Shown: positions 23,939-32,786 of the stretch, one piece after another
How positions within the stretch are numbered: position 1 is the stretch's first letter
Layout: every line of letters starts with the position of its first letter
Assembly: GCA_025938935.1 (NCBI GenBank)
Contig: JAPCWB010000001.1
Coordinates: forward strand, 1-64,000
DNA: 64,000 bases
Reading direction: 5' to 3'
Source: Novosphingobium sp. MW5
Lineage (GTDB): Bacteria > Pseudomonadota > Alphaproteobacteria > Sphingomonadales > Sphingomonadaceae
The notes under the pieces: model-generated
Databases searched by the model: none
What the model saw: only the letters and a program-made list of their open reading frames with translations
Told to the model about the DNA's origin: nothing
Translations under genes and position numbers: made by a program

Positions 23939-24823
23939 ATGCACCATGCCCCCGCCACCGCCCGTTCCTGGCTGTTCGCTCCCGGCGACAGCGAGAAGAA
24001 GATGACCAAGGCGATGGAGGGCAGCGCCGACATCGTCCTGATCGACCTTGAGGATGCCGTCGCGCCGGAAAGCAAGGCGGCGGCGCGGCCGATGGTGCAC
24101 GACTTCATCAAGGCCAATCCGTCGCAGAGCCACCGCCTGTGGGTGCGGATCAACCCGTTCGATGGTCCTTATACTTTGCTCGACCTTGCCGCCGTAATGC
24201 CAGCCAATCCCGGCGGCATCATGCTGCCCAAGGTCTATGGCCGGCAGGACGTAGAAAAGCTCGACCACTGTCTCTCCGCGCTCGAAGTGGCAAACGGCAT
24301 CGAGGAAGGCTCGACCCCGGTCATCGTCCTCATCACCGAAACCGCAGAGGCCATGTTCCACACCGGTGACTACAAGGGCGCCCCGCGCGTCGTGGCGCTG
24401 ACCTGGGGGGCCGAAGACCTGGCCGATTCCATCGGTGCCCAGTCCAACAAGGATGAGAGCGGGGCCTATACCTTCACCTACGAACTTGCCCGCAGCATGA
24501 CGGTTCTCGGCGCGGCCACCGCCGGTGTCACCGCGATCGAGACAATCAGCGCCGACTTCCGCGACCTCGATGCCCTGCGCGCCCGCGCCACCCGCGTGCG
24601 CCGTGACGGCTTCAAGGGCATGATGGCGATCCACCCGGCGCAGGTTGACGTGATCAACGAGGCCTTCACCCCAAGCGAGGCGGAAATCGCCGAAGCGCAG
24701 GAGATCGTCGACATTTTCGCCGCCAACCCCGGCGTCGGCGCGATCGGCTTCAAGGGCGCGATGCTGGATCGGCCTTACCTCAGCCGGGCGCAGCAATTGT
24801 TGCGGCAGGTGGGGAAGCTGTGA
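23939..24823 (+). CDS. HpcH/HpaI aldolase / CitE-like CoA-ester lyase
   Basis: Member of the citrate-lyase-beta/malyl-CoA-lyase family, Mg-dependent enzymes that cleave or form 3-hydroxyacid CoA esters. The 294-residue protein shows RSWLFAPGDSEKKMTKAMEG, DIVLIDLEDAVAPESK (metal/acid motif), VRINPFD, and IHPAQVDVINEAF, all typical. ATG 23939 is preferred because AGGAAGAAG precedes it; the ATG at 23924 is the alternative. Being single rather than part of citF/citD genes, it resembles stand-alone citramalyl- or malyl-CoA lyases. Its stop overlaps the next gene's GTG as GTGA. Confidence 0.88.
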   Translation: MHHAPATARSWLFAPGDSEKKMTKAMEGSADIVLIDLEDAVAPESKAAARPMVHDFIKANPSQSHRLWVRINPFDGPYTLLDLAAVMPANPGGIMLPKVYGRQDVEKLDHCLSALEVANGIEEGSTPVIVLITETAEAMFHTGDYKGAPRVVALTWGAEDLADSIGAQSNKDESGAYTFTYELARSMTVLGAATAGVTAIETISADFRDLDALRARATRVRRDGFKGMMAIHPAQVDVINEAFTPSEAEIAEAQEIVDIFAANPGVGAIGFKGAMLDRPYLSRAQQLLRQVGKL

Positions 24824-26092
24824 CGCTTCAGGTTACACCGGAGGGCCTCGACCTCCGCCAGTTCCTCCAACCCGGCGACCACATCGTCTTCGGCCAGGCC
24901 TGCGGCGAGCCGACCACTCTGGTCGAAGCGCTGATCGAGCAGGGGGCCTCGATCAGCGGCCTCAGCGCCTTCATCGCCACCAGCTTTTCCGGCCTGTTCA
25001 CGCCTGAAACGGTGGCAAGCTTCCGCCTGCAATCGATGGGCGCGATCGGCGCGCTGCGCTCCATGACCAAGGCCAATGCGCTCGACGTGATTCCCGTCCA
25101 TGTCAGCCGGGTCGCCCCGCTGATCGCCAGCGGCGCGATGCGCTGCGACGTCGCGATGATCCGAGGTGAGCCCGGCGAATGCCGAGGGCAACCATTCCTG
25201 CGGCCTGATCTCCGACTATGTCCGCGCCGCCGTAAACAAGGCCCGCGTGGTGATTGCCGAGGTGAACGAGGCCGTGCCCTTCACACATGGCGAGACCATT
25301 CCGGTAAGCGCCATCGACGTCGCCGTGAAGGTCGCCCGCGCGCCGGTGGAAGTGCCGCCCGCCAAGATCGGCGAAACCGATGAAGCGATCGCCCGCCACT
25401 GCGCGAACTATATCGGCGACGGATCGGTAATCCAGACCGGCGTCGGCGCGGTGCCCGATGCGGTGCTGCGCCTGCTCCACGACCGCAGGGACCTGGGCGT
25501 CCATTCGGGAATGCTGGGCGATGGCCTGGTCGACCTGATCGAGGCGGGCGTCGTCACCAATGCGCGTAAGGAGATCGATCCGGGCGTCACCATCAACGGC
25601 GCGCTGATCGGCACGCGGCGGCTTTACGATTTCTGCAACCGCAACCCGGCCGTCCGCATGACGCCGACCAGCTATACCCACGACGCCGGGGTGCTGGGGC
25701 AATTGTCGCGCCTCGTCACGCTCAATTCCGCGCTTGAGGTGGACCTGACAGGACAGGTCAATGCCGAGGCCAGCGGCGCGAGCTACATGGGCGGCACCGG
25801 CGGTCAGGTCGATTTCGTCCGTGCCGGCGCGCGCTCACCCGGCGGGGCCTCGCTGATGGTCCTCGCCGCCAGCGCCAAGGGCGGGACGATCAGCAAGATC
25901 GTGCCCGCGCTCTCCGGCCCGGTGACAACGGCGCGCAGCGAGGTTGACGTGGTCGTCACCGAATACGGCGCGGCTGAGCTCAAGGGCCAGTCGCTGGCCG
26001 AACGGGCGCGGCGCCTCACCGCCATTGCCCATCCCGATTTCCGCGAAGATCTGGACCGCCAATCCTTCGACATTGCCAAACGGGGTTTCTGA
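24820..26092 (+). pseudogene. Acetyl-CoA hydrolase/CoA-transferase family protein, one-base insertion
   Basis: Two frames together give a complete protein. The first begins MTLQVTPEGLDLRQFLQPGD and runs to CDVAMI. The second continues VSPANAEGNHSCGLISDYVR to the end, with the family regions QTGVGAVPDAVL, LGVHSGMLGDGLVDL and TEYGAAELKGQS. The break is at 25158-25166 (GATCCGAGG). Removing one base gives MIEVSPANAEG, or MIQVSPANAEG if the G is dropped. The span of 1273 bases is 3n+1, consistent with one insertion. Family members move CoA between short acids (acetate, 4-hydroxybutyrate, succinate). Coupled to the CitE-like and enoyl-CoA hydratase genes. Probably functional in the real genome. Confidence 0.85.
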
Positions 26093-26093
26093 A

Positions 26094-26861
26094 ATGACCG
26101 ATGCCGTCCTTTACGAGATCGCCGAACCGGGCGTCGCGGTGATCACCATCAACCGGCCCGAGCAGCGCAACTGCCTCTCCGCCGAGGTGCGCGAGAGCCT
26201 GCGCGCAGCGTGGGAGCGGTTCGAGGCAGACGACAGCGCGCGCATCGCCATCCTGACCGGCGCGGGCGACAAGGCCTTCTGTGCGGGCGGCGATCTCAAG
26301 GAGATGGTCGAGACCGGCATGAAGGTCCCGCCGCGCGATTTCATTCCATCGCCCTATGAAAACATGCGCCTGTCCAAGCCGACCATTGCGGCAGTGAACG
26401 GCGCGGCATTTGCCGGCGGCTGGCTGATCGCGCAGAACTGCGACCTCTGCGTTGCCGCGACCAGTGCCAAATTCGCCATCACCGAGGTCAAGGTCGGCCG
26501 CGGCAGCCCTTGGGCGGCGCCGCTGATCCACATGATCCCGCAGCGCATCTACATGGAGATCGTGCTGACCGGGAAGCCGATCACCGCGAGCCGCGCCTAC
26601 GAGATCGGCCTCGTCAACCGCCTCGCCGAGCCCGAAGCGCTGATGGCCTGCGCGCTGGAACTGGCGCGCGAAGTAATCGAGGGCGCGCCGCTCTCGGTCG
26701 AGGCAGCGCGCAACACGGTCATGCTGAGCACCGAAATGGGCCGCGCCGATGCCATCGACGCCGCCTATGCCGCGCATGAGAAGTGCTACAATTCAGACGA
26801 CGCGCAGGAAGGCCCGCGCGCTTTTTCGGAAAAGCGCAAGCCGGTGTGGACGGGCAAATAG
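26094..26861 (+). CDS. Enoyl-CoA hydratase/isomerase family protein
   Basis: Crotonase-fold enzyme of 255 residues. It shows the oxyanion-hole motifs AFCAGGDLKEM (about 60-70) and VNGAAFAGGWLIAQNCDLCVA (about 101-121). In the second motif the usual catalytic Glu positions of true hydratases are not clearly present, with AITEVKVGRGSPWAAP instead of the common GxxP/ExxxG form. It may therefore be a hydratase-like isomerase or lyase. ATG 26094 lies two bases after the CoA-hydrolase stop, so it is the last gene of the 23.9-26.9 kb operon. Confidence 0.88.
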   Translation: MTDAVLYEIAEPGVAVITINRPEQRNCLSAEVRESLRAAWERFEADDSARIAILTGAGDKAFCAGGDLKEMVETGMKVPPRDFIPSPYENMRLSKPTIAAVNGAAFAGGWLIAQNCDLCVAATSAKFAITEVKVGRGSPWAAPLIHMIPQRIYMEIVLTGKPITASRAYEIGLVNRLAEPEALMACALELAREVIEGAPLSVEAARNTVMLSTEMGRADAIDAAYAAHEKCYNSDDAQEGPRAFSEKRKPVWTGK

Positions 26862-26881
26862 ACTGGACGGTTTATTTTAGA

Positions 26882-26894
26882 TTGGTATGACCAA
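26882..26894. promoter_or_regulatory. Candidate GntR (FadR-subfamily) operator
   Basis: TTGGTATGACCAA is a perfect 5-3-5 inverted repeat. It matches the TTGGTNNNACCAA form bound by FadR-subfamily GntR repressors such as PdhR/LldR. It lies just upstream of the ribosome-binding site (GGGAGAGAG) of the nucleoside hydrolase gene. No GntR gene is in the window, so the regulator would act from elsewhere. Confidence 0.5.
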
Positions 26895-26915
26895 CCCTGA
26901 AATAGGGAGAGAGCC

Positions 26916-27965
26916 ATGCCAATCAATCGCCGCAACCTGATTGGCGGAGCCGCCGCGCTGGCCTCTGGGGCTGTTGCCAGCCCGGTGCTGGGCAAGGCCA
27001 AGCCTTTCAGCCCGCAGTTCGGTCCGCGTTCGCGCGTGGTCTATGTCAACGATCTTGCCGGCGACATCGACGGCCTGTTCGCCACGGCGCACATGGCGCT
27101 TTCCCAAACCTCGGAGCTGCGCACAATTATCGGTTCGGGCTTTATGGGCCCTCATGAGAGCGCCGATAGCGCCACGAAATTGGGCCGCGAGATGATGGGG
27201 CTCATGGGTCTCAAGGTGCCCGTTGTGGCAGGAAGCCCCAAGGCCATCGGCAAGGACAGGGTTCCCCAGCATTCGCCCGGTGTCCAGGCGATCATTGACG
27301 AAGCCATGCGGACTGACACGACCCTTCCGCTTTACGTCGCGGTGGGCGGCGGGCTGACCGAGGTGGCCAGCGCCATCCTGATCGAACCGAAGATCGCCGA
27401 GCGCATGACCCTGATCTGGATCGGCGGCGGGTCCATGCCGGATGGCGTCAAGCATGAGGCCAATTTCAACATCGATCCCGATGCGGCCCGCTTCATTTTC
27501 AACGAGGCCAAGGTGCCGATGTGGACGGTTCCGCAGGCCGTCTATTCCATGTGCATGGTCTCTGCCACCGAGCTTCAGGCCCGGGTCGCCCCGCACGGCA
27601 AGATCGGCAAATGGCTTTATGAAAAGCTGGCCAACGCGTCAGCTGATATGTCGCGCAACTTGCCACCCAGCATCAGCTTCAAGTTCAACACCGGCGAAAC
27701 CTGGATCCTCGGTGACAGCCCGCTTGTCGTGCTCACTTCGCTGACTGACTGGGTGCCGAATTTCGACTTCGCAACCCGCAAGGTAAGCTGGGACAAGACG
27801 AGTGCGGGCCGTTACGACGAGGTGCCCTGTCCGCTGATGAACGCCGACGGCACGTTTACCCCCCGCAGCGATGGTCGCAAGGTGCGCATCTACAAGGACA
27901 TCGACACGCGGCTGATGTTCGGCGATTTCTTCGCCAAGCTGGAGCTGAACTATCCGTCGCGGTAG
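26916..27965 (+). CDS. Exported inosine/uridine-type nucleoside hydrolase
   Basis: A 349-residue protein that begins with a Tat-style signal (NRRNLIGGAAALASGAVA) and continues into a nucleoside-hydrolase-like domain. The calcium-binding Asp cluster typical of the family (DTDPGIDD) appears as VNDLAGDIDGLFA, a variant. VAVGGGLTEVASAIL and LIWIGGGSMPDG match the family's G-x-x-T and G-G motifs. Substrate is uncertain: it may cleave nucleosides in the periplasm, or be one of the divergent bacterial homologues of unknown substrate. A GGGAGAGAG ribosome-binding site and an inverted repeat precede it. Confidence 0.75.
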   Translation: MPINRRNLIGGAAALASGAVASPVLGKAKPFSPQFGPRSRVVYVNDLAGDIDGLFATAHMALSQTSELRTIIGSGFMGPHESADSATKLGREMMGLMGLKVPVVAGSPKAIGKDRVPQHSPGVQAIIDEAMRTDTTLPLYVAVGGGLTEVASAILIEPKIAERMTLIWIGGGSMPDGVKHEANFNIDPDAARFIFNEAKVPMWTVPQAVYSMCMVSATELQARVAPHGKIGKWLYEKLANASADMSRNLPPSISFKFNTGETWILGDSPLVVLTSLTDWVPNFDFATRKVSWDKTSAGRYDEVPCPLMNADGTFTPRSDGRKVRIYKDIDTRLMFGDFFAKLELNYPSR

Positions 27966-27968
27966 GGT

Positions 27969-28874
27969 TCAACCCTCCGCGCCCTTGGCCATGCCGAACG
28001 AATAGACGAGGTGATCCACGTGGCCATGCAGGCCGAAGATCTTAGGGTCAACCTTGTCGCGGATCTGGCCGATTTTTGCGTCGACATCGTCAACCGTCCA
28101 TGCGGGCTGGTAAGTGCCCCTGGTCTCGGCGATGTACATTTCGGTCATGCGGCCCGCGACGGCGGCATAGACTTCGCCGGAGACCGAGCAGTTCTCATGC
28201 GCCAGCCAACCGACCATCGGCGCGACCAGTTCCGGTCCCATCGGCGGGTACTGCGAGGTATCGAGACCGTCGGCCATGCGGGTCACGGCAGCGGGCACGA
28301 TGACGTTCGACTTGACGTTGAACTCCTCGCCCTCAAGCGCGATCACATTGTTGAGGCCGATCATGCCCGACTTGGCCATGGCGTAGTTCACGCAGCGGCT
28401 GTTGCCATAAACGCCGCCGATCGAACTGGTCAGCACCACGCGGCCATAACCGGCATCGCACATCGGCCCCATTGCCGCGCGGACCACGTGGAACGCGCCC
28501 TTGAGGTGGACGTCGAGCACGGCGTTCAGGTCCTCGTCGGAAAGCTCGCGGATCGTGCCGTAACGCACATTGCCGGCATTGTGGATCAGCACGTCGATCC
28601 GGCCCCAGGTGTCGAGCGCCGCCTGCACGATGGCGCGGCCGCCTGCGGGAGTGGCGACGCTTTCGGTGCAGGCAATTGCCTCGCCCCCGGCGGCGCGGAT
28701 GGCATCGACAACCTCTTGCGCCGGGTACTCGTCCGAGCCCTCGCCGCGGATCACCGAGCCATTGTCGTTGACCACGACCTTGCAGCCAAGACCGCCGAGC
28801 AGCTCCGCATAGGCCCGCCCCAGCCCGCGCCCTGCCCCGGTAATCACCGCCACGCGGCCGTCAAAACGAAGCAT
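27969..28874 (-). CDS. SDR-family 3-hydroxyacyl-CoA-type dehydrogenase
   Basis: Classical short-chain dehydrogenase of 301 residues, with NAD-binding TGAGRGLG, the NAG motif in VLIHNAGNVRYG, and the active site S...Y-A-M-A-K (LTSSIGGVYGNSRCVNYAMAK). Its length and the VVVNDNGSVIRGEGSD insertion resemble the dehydrogenase domain of peroxisomal multifunctional enzyme 2 (17-beta-HSD4 type), which works on 3-hydroxyacyl-CoAs. It is convergent with the nucleoside hydrolase and leaves only 3 bases between stops. Confidence 0.88.
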   Translation of the reverse strand: MLRFDGRVAVITGAGRGLGRAYAELLGGLGCKVVVNDNGSVIRGEGSDEYPAQEVVDAIRAAGGEAIACTESVATPAGGRAIVQAALDTWGRIDVLIHNAGNVRYGTIRELSDEDLNAVLDVHLKGAFHVVRAAMGPMCDAGYGRVVLTSSIGGVYGNSRCVNYAMAKSGMIGLNNVIALEGEEFNVKSNVIVPAAVTRMADGLDTSQYPPMGPELVAPMVGWLAHENCSVSGEVYAAVAGRMTEMYIAETRGTYQPAWTVDDVDAKIGQIRDKVDPKIFGLHGHVDHLVYSFGMAKGAEG

Positions 28875-28893
28875 TCGGCACCCCTCCTTTTTT

Positions 28894-28979
28894 CGTCATT
28901 GCGAGGAGCGAAGCGACGAAGCAATCCAGTGAGGTTGCGCGCAGACGCTCTGGATTGCTTCGCTACGCTCGCAATGACG
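28894..28979. repeat. Palindromic repeat, CGTCATTGCGAG type
   Basis: Arms CGTCATTGCGAGGAGCGAAG and complementary GCTTCGCTACGCTCGCAATG, with GAAGCAATCCAG / CTGGATTGCTTC at the inner ends, form a long inverted repeat. It is a different sequence class from the CCCGG elements but has the same overall design. It separates the SDR gene from the TetR gene. Confidence 0.85.
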
Positions 28980-29014
28980 GGCGCGGAAGGCAAATTTTCG
29001 TCAATCAGCAGCGC

Positions 29015-29680
29015 TCACGCGATGACCGCCCTGCTACAGAATTCCCACAGCTCGTCCGCCAGCGCCATCCGCCGCGCACGGTCCGGGATGCCGCTTTCCT
29101 CGGCCAGCAGTTCGGTATGCACCGTGGTCGAGACGAGGTTGTAAACGAGCAGCGCCAGCCGATCGGCATCGCTGCGGCGCACCGAACCATCGGCCATGCC
29201 GTCCGACAGATAGCCCGCCATTACCCCCAGCAACGGGGCCAGCGCCTGCGCCAGCTGCGCGGGATGGCTTTCCGCCAGCCGCATATGTTCGCGGCTGAGC
29301 GCTGCGCCGCGCAGGTCCCGCGCGCCGGCGGGGGTTTCTTCAAGGCCGAACTGGCCGAGCACGATCGACTGGACGATGAACTGGAGCCGTTCGAGCGGCG
29401 TCGGCTTTTCGTCCGCCCAGCTGCCGAGTTGGCGTGCCGCAGCATGGAGCGTCTGGGCAAAGACGGCGAGGACAAGATCGTCCTTGCCGCCGAAATTGTC
29501 GTAGAAGGCCCGGCGGGCCAGACCCGTGCGGGCCAGCACGGCGCGGATGGTCAGGCCTTCCAGTCCGCCCTCCGCCAAGAGGTCATAGGCTGCGGCCACC
29601 AGCGCCTGCGCACGAGGATCCGTAGGCCCTTCGCGGCCCGGCAACGCCCCGGCGGCGGCGAGTTCGATTGACTTTGGCAC
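29015..29680 (-). CDS. TetR-family transcriptional repressor
   Basis: A 221-residue protein with an N-terminal TetR helix-turn-helix (LLAEGGLEGLTIRAVLARTG, then LARRAFYDNFGGKDDLVLAV, about residues 35-75) and a helical ligand domain. It is divergent from the ferredoxin-P450 genes. A perfect 17-base palindrome lies 19 bases upstream of its start and 32 bases upstream of the ferredoxin start, so it very probably represses both itself and that operon. The inducer is unknown but is likely the P450 substrate or a product. Confidence 0.93.
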   Translation of the reverse strand: MPKSIELAAAGALPGREGPTDPRAQALVAAAYDLLAEGGLEGLTIRAVLARTGLARRAFYDNFGGKDDLVLAVFAQTLHAAARQLGSWADEKPTPLERLQFIVQSIVLGQFGLEETPAGARDLRGAALSREHMRLAESHPAQLAQALAPLLGVMAGYLSDGMADGSVRRSDADRLALLVYNLVSTTVHTELLAEESGIPDRARRMALADELWEFCSRAVIA

Positions 29681-29698
29681 CCTGCTCGCCTATCTAAT

Positions 29699-29715
29699 TG
29701 AGAACGCCGTTCTCA
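29699..29715. promoter_or_regulatory. TetR operator palindrome
   Basis: TGAGAACGCCGTTCTCA is a perfect 17-base palindrome around a central C. It lies between the divergent tetR and ferredoxin genes, where a TetR dimer would block both promoters. It is the only clear palindrome in that 66-base gap. Confidence 0.8.
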
Positions 29716-29746
29716 TGTGCGGCTATTCCTCGGGAGAGTCAAGTCG

Positions 29747-30073
29747 ATGCCGAACGTCACCTATATCGAATCGAACGGCGCAAGCCATGTGATTGATGTG
29801 CCAGAAGGCGAAAACGTGATGCGCGGCGCGCTCTACAACAATGTCGACGGCATCGTTGGCGAGTGCGGCGGCGGCCTCTCCTGCGCGACATGCCATTGCT
29901 ATGTCGATGACGCCTGGGCGAACAAGGTGGGTACCCCGACCAGCCAGGACGAGCGCGACTTGCTCGAAGGCGTCAGCGCCGAACGCAAGGCAACCAGCCG
30001 CCTGTCCTGCCAGATCGTGATGGACGCCACCCTCGATGGCCTCGTCGTCCACCTGCCCGAATCCCAGTACTGA
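29747..30073 (+). CDS. [2Fe-2S] ferredoxin, adrenodoxin/putidaredoxin type
   Basis: Electron carrier of 108 residues. The cluster ligands are C40, C46, C49 and C88, giving the C-x5-C-x2-C-x38-C spacing of adrenodoxin/putidaredoxin-type ferredoxins that serve P450s (GECGGGLSCATCHCY and RLSCQI). ATG 29747 is preferred over 29717 because GGGAGAG precedes it and the family begins MPxVTYI. The P450 gene follows 16 bases downstream; a ferredoxin reductase is not in the window. Confidence 0.95.
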   Translation: MPNVTYIESNGASHVIDVPEGENVMRGALYNNVDGIVGECGGGLSCATCHCYVDDAWANKVGTPTSQDERDLLEGVSAERKATSRLSCQIVMDATLDGLVVHLPESQY

Positions 30074-30089
30074 AGCGCGGAGAGAGAAC

Positions 30090-31338
30090 ATGCCGATCGA
30101 CGCCGCCAATCCCAAGCCCCCCACCTATCCGCGCCGCGTTGGCATGGACCAAGTGCCGCCGCACGTTTCGCCCGACCTGATCCGCTCGGTCGGCATCACC
30201 TTCGCGCCGGACTTCCTTGCCAATCCGCAGCAGTTCTTCATCGACCTGCAGACCAAGCAGCCGCCGCTGTTCTATGACGTCGGCCCGATGGGCAATGCCT
30301 GGCAGGCGACCAAGCACGCCGATGCGCTGCACATCCTGCGCCATCCGGAGATCTTCTCGAACGAGGGTGCCACCCCCTTTCCGCGCGATCCCAACGATTA
30401 CTTCTACTTCATCCCGCAGGAAATCGATCCGCCCGAGCACCGCAAGTACCGCAACATCGTCGATCCGGTGTTCAGCCCGCAGGGCGTGCTCAAGCTGGAA
30501 GGCAAGATCCGCGCGCTGGCGAACGAGCTGATCGACCAGTTCATCGATGACGGAAAGGTCGAGTTTACCGAGGCCTTCGGCCGCCCGCTGCCGGTCATGG
30601 TGTTCCTTGACATCATGGGCCTACCGCAATCGATGCGCGACACCTTCGTCGAATGGGCGATGGACCTGCTCCATTCGAACAGCCGCGAGATCATGGGCGA
30701 GGCGATGGCCAAGATCACCGCCTACCTGAAGAGCGCGATTGCCGAGAAGAAGGCGAACCCGGACGACGGCGTGGTCAGCCTGATCGCCCATGCCGAAGTG
30801 GATGGCCGCCCGCTGTCCGACAAGGAAGTGTTCGGCTTTGTCTGCTTCCTGTTCATCGGCGGGCTCGATACGGTCTTCGCCACGCTCAATAACGTCTGGC
30901 TCTACCTCGCGCGCAATCCGCAGATCGTCGAGGAGATGAAGGCCGATCCGGACAATATCAACGCGCAGGTCGAGGAGCTGCTGCGGCTGTGGTCGGTCAC
31001 GTTCTCGGGCCGCGTGGTGATCCGAGGATACCGAACTGCGCGGCGTGCAGCTCAAGAAGGATGATCGCATCACCTGCGTGCTGCCTTCGTGCAATTTCGA
31101 TCCCGAGGTGTTCCCGAACCCGACCGAGTGCAATTTCCACCGCCCGCGCAAGACCGTGCTGGCCTTCACCGTCGGCGCGCATTCGTGCATGGGCGCGCAC
31201 CTTGCCCGGCTGGAAATCAAGATCGCGCTGCAGGAATGGCTGAAGCGCATCCCGACCTTCTCGGTCGCGCCGGACTTCAAGGCCGAATACCGGCCGGGCG
31301 GCGTGGTCGGGCCTGAGGAAGTGCCGCTCACCTGGTAA
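30090..31338 (+). pseudogene. Cytochrome P450, one-base insertion
   Basis: Heme monooxygenase of about 415 residues split over two frames. The first part (from ATG 30090, preceded by GGAGAGAG) contains the I-helix oxygen-binding region FLFIGGLDTVFAT and the K-helix E-x-x-R in EELLRLW. The second part contains the heme ligand loop FTVGAHSCMGAH and the C-terminus. The break is at GTGATCCGAGG (31016-31026). Dropping one C gives VVIEDTELRGVQL, a normal P450 continuation. The span of 1249 bases is 3n+1. Partner ferredoxin is immediately upstream and TetR control is likely. The substrate cannot be read from sequence. Confidence 0.87.
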
Positions 31339-31392
31339 TGCGGTATCACCCGGGCGGCTTGCACGGCAGGCCGCCCGTGCCATGCTGCGCGG

Positions 31393-32689
31393 GTGGAAGG
31401 GACCGGCGATCACCTCACTGCATTTGACCGCCGCGAGGTGATCGGCGGGGCGCTCGGCGCCGCGCTGGCGGTAGGCCTGCCCCTTCCCGCCACTGGCTGG
31501 AGTGGCGCGCATGGACCCCGAGATCAACCCCGACATCCTGCATTACCTTGCGGACCTGCACGGCGCGGTCGATAACCTCAAGGACACCTGGCACCCCGAG
31601 GACCCGGCCTATCGCGCCGACCTCTATCGCCAGACGATGACCAGCTTGTCCTATGCCTATTTCATGTACTTCCACGCCGATGCCGAGCACCCGGACTGGG
31701 CGCCGCTGTGGAACCCGGTCTATACGCTCCAACCCAACCCGGATGACATCTACGTCCAGTCGCCCATCCGCGGCGACCTGACCTATCGCGTCTCCGGCAA
31801 TCGCGGGACGTGCAAGATCCTGTCGTTCACTACGCAGGCGGCACTGTCCGGAACGGTGGACCAGATGCCGGTGCCCAACGGGCATAACGAGCTCGATACC
31901 AATGACATCGGCATCGGCCTTGGCGAAGATTTCGAGATCATTTTCAGCGAGAAGCGCCCCGAGGGGTACACCGGCCACTGGGCTCCGCTGCACCCCTCGG
32001 CGCGTGGTATGTACCTGCGCTACCGCATGTACGACTGGGAGAACGAGCGCGATCCGCAGCTGTCGATCGAATGCCTCAGTCCCGTCAGTCCCAAGCCGCG
32101 CCTGACGCCCGAACAAATCCTCGAACGCATTGTCCAGATGGCGAAGTTCCCGGCCCGCAAGACCAAGCTCTACAACGCCATGCAGAATGCGGTGAAGCAG
32201 AGCGTGGGCTTCAACGTGTTCCAGCCGGTGCGCTATCCCGGCGCGCTGGTGAAGCAGGTCTACTGGCCCGCCTGCTTCCAGTTCGCTGCCGACGAAGCGC
32301 TGATTATCGAGACCGAGATCCCGAAACGCGCGCCATACTGGAACATCCAGCTCAACGATCCGATGTTCAACGCGCTGGAGTATGTTTACCGCCTGAGCAG
32401 CACCAATGGCGCGATGGCCAAGCTGTCCAGTGACGGCAAATACCGCGCGGTGATTGCGCTGGAGGACCCCGGGGTACCCAACTGGCTCGACCCGGCGGGC
32501 TACACCGAAGGCGGCATCTATGGCCGCTGGTATGATTGCGATTCAGAGCCGGTGCCGACGATCAAACGCGTCAAGCTGAAGGACCTGCGCGCCAACCTGC
32601 CGTCCGATACTCCGGTGGTCACGCCCGAGCAGCGCCGCGAGGAACTGGCGCGGAGAGTGCGCGCTTGCCAGCGGCGGCGGCGGTGGTGA
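31393..32689 (+). CDS. DUF1214-type protein with Tat-like leader in a shifted frame
   Basis: The main frame (GTG 31502 or ATG 31511 to 32689, about 392 residues) reads MDPEINPDILHYLADLHGAV and then a long conserved region (NPDDIYVQSPIRGDLTYRVSG; YWNIQLNDPMFNALEYVYRL) matching DUF1214-domain proteins, whose activity is unknown. Directly upstream, in the frame starting GTG 31393, is a leader FDRREVIGGALGAALAVGL with twin arginines and a hydrophobic stretch. It would join the main frame if one base in GGCGCGCATGG (31504-31513) were removed. The combined length is 3n+1. So it is either an exported protein with an indel or a shorter cytoplasmic one. It follows the P450 by about 55 bases. Confidence 0.7.
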
Positions 32690-32695
32690 TCCCAT

Positions 32696-32786
32696 CGTCG
32701 TCCCGGACTTGATCCGGGACCGCGGGCCTGATCACCGCAGCCTTGCGTCAGGCCGCCAGCCGTCCCGGGTCATGCCCGGGACGACG
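32696..32786. repeat. Palindromic repeat, CGTCGTCCCGG type (copy 3)
   Basis: Arms CGTCGTCCCGGACTTGATCC and TCATGCCCGGGACGACG form the third copy of the element seen at 21273 and 23831. Its right arm overlaps the last codons and stop of the minus-strand SDR gene ending at 32770. It separates two convergent genes. Confidence 0.85.
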
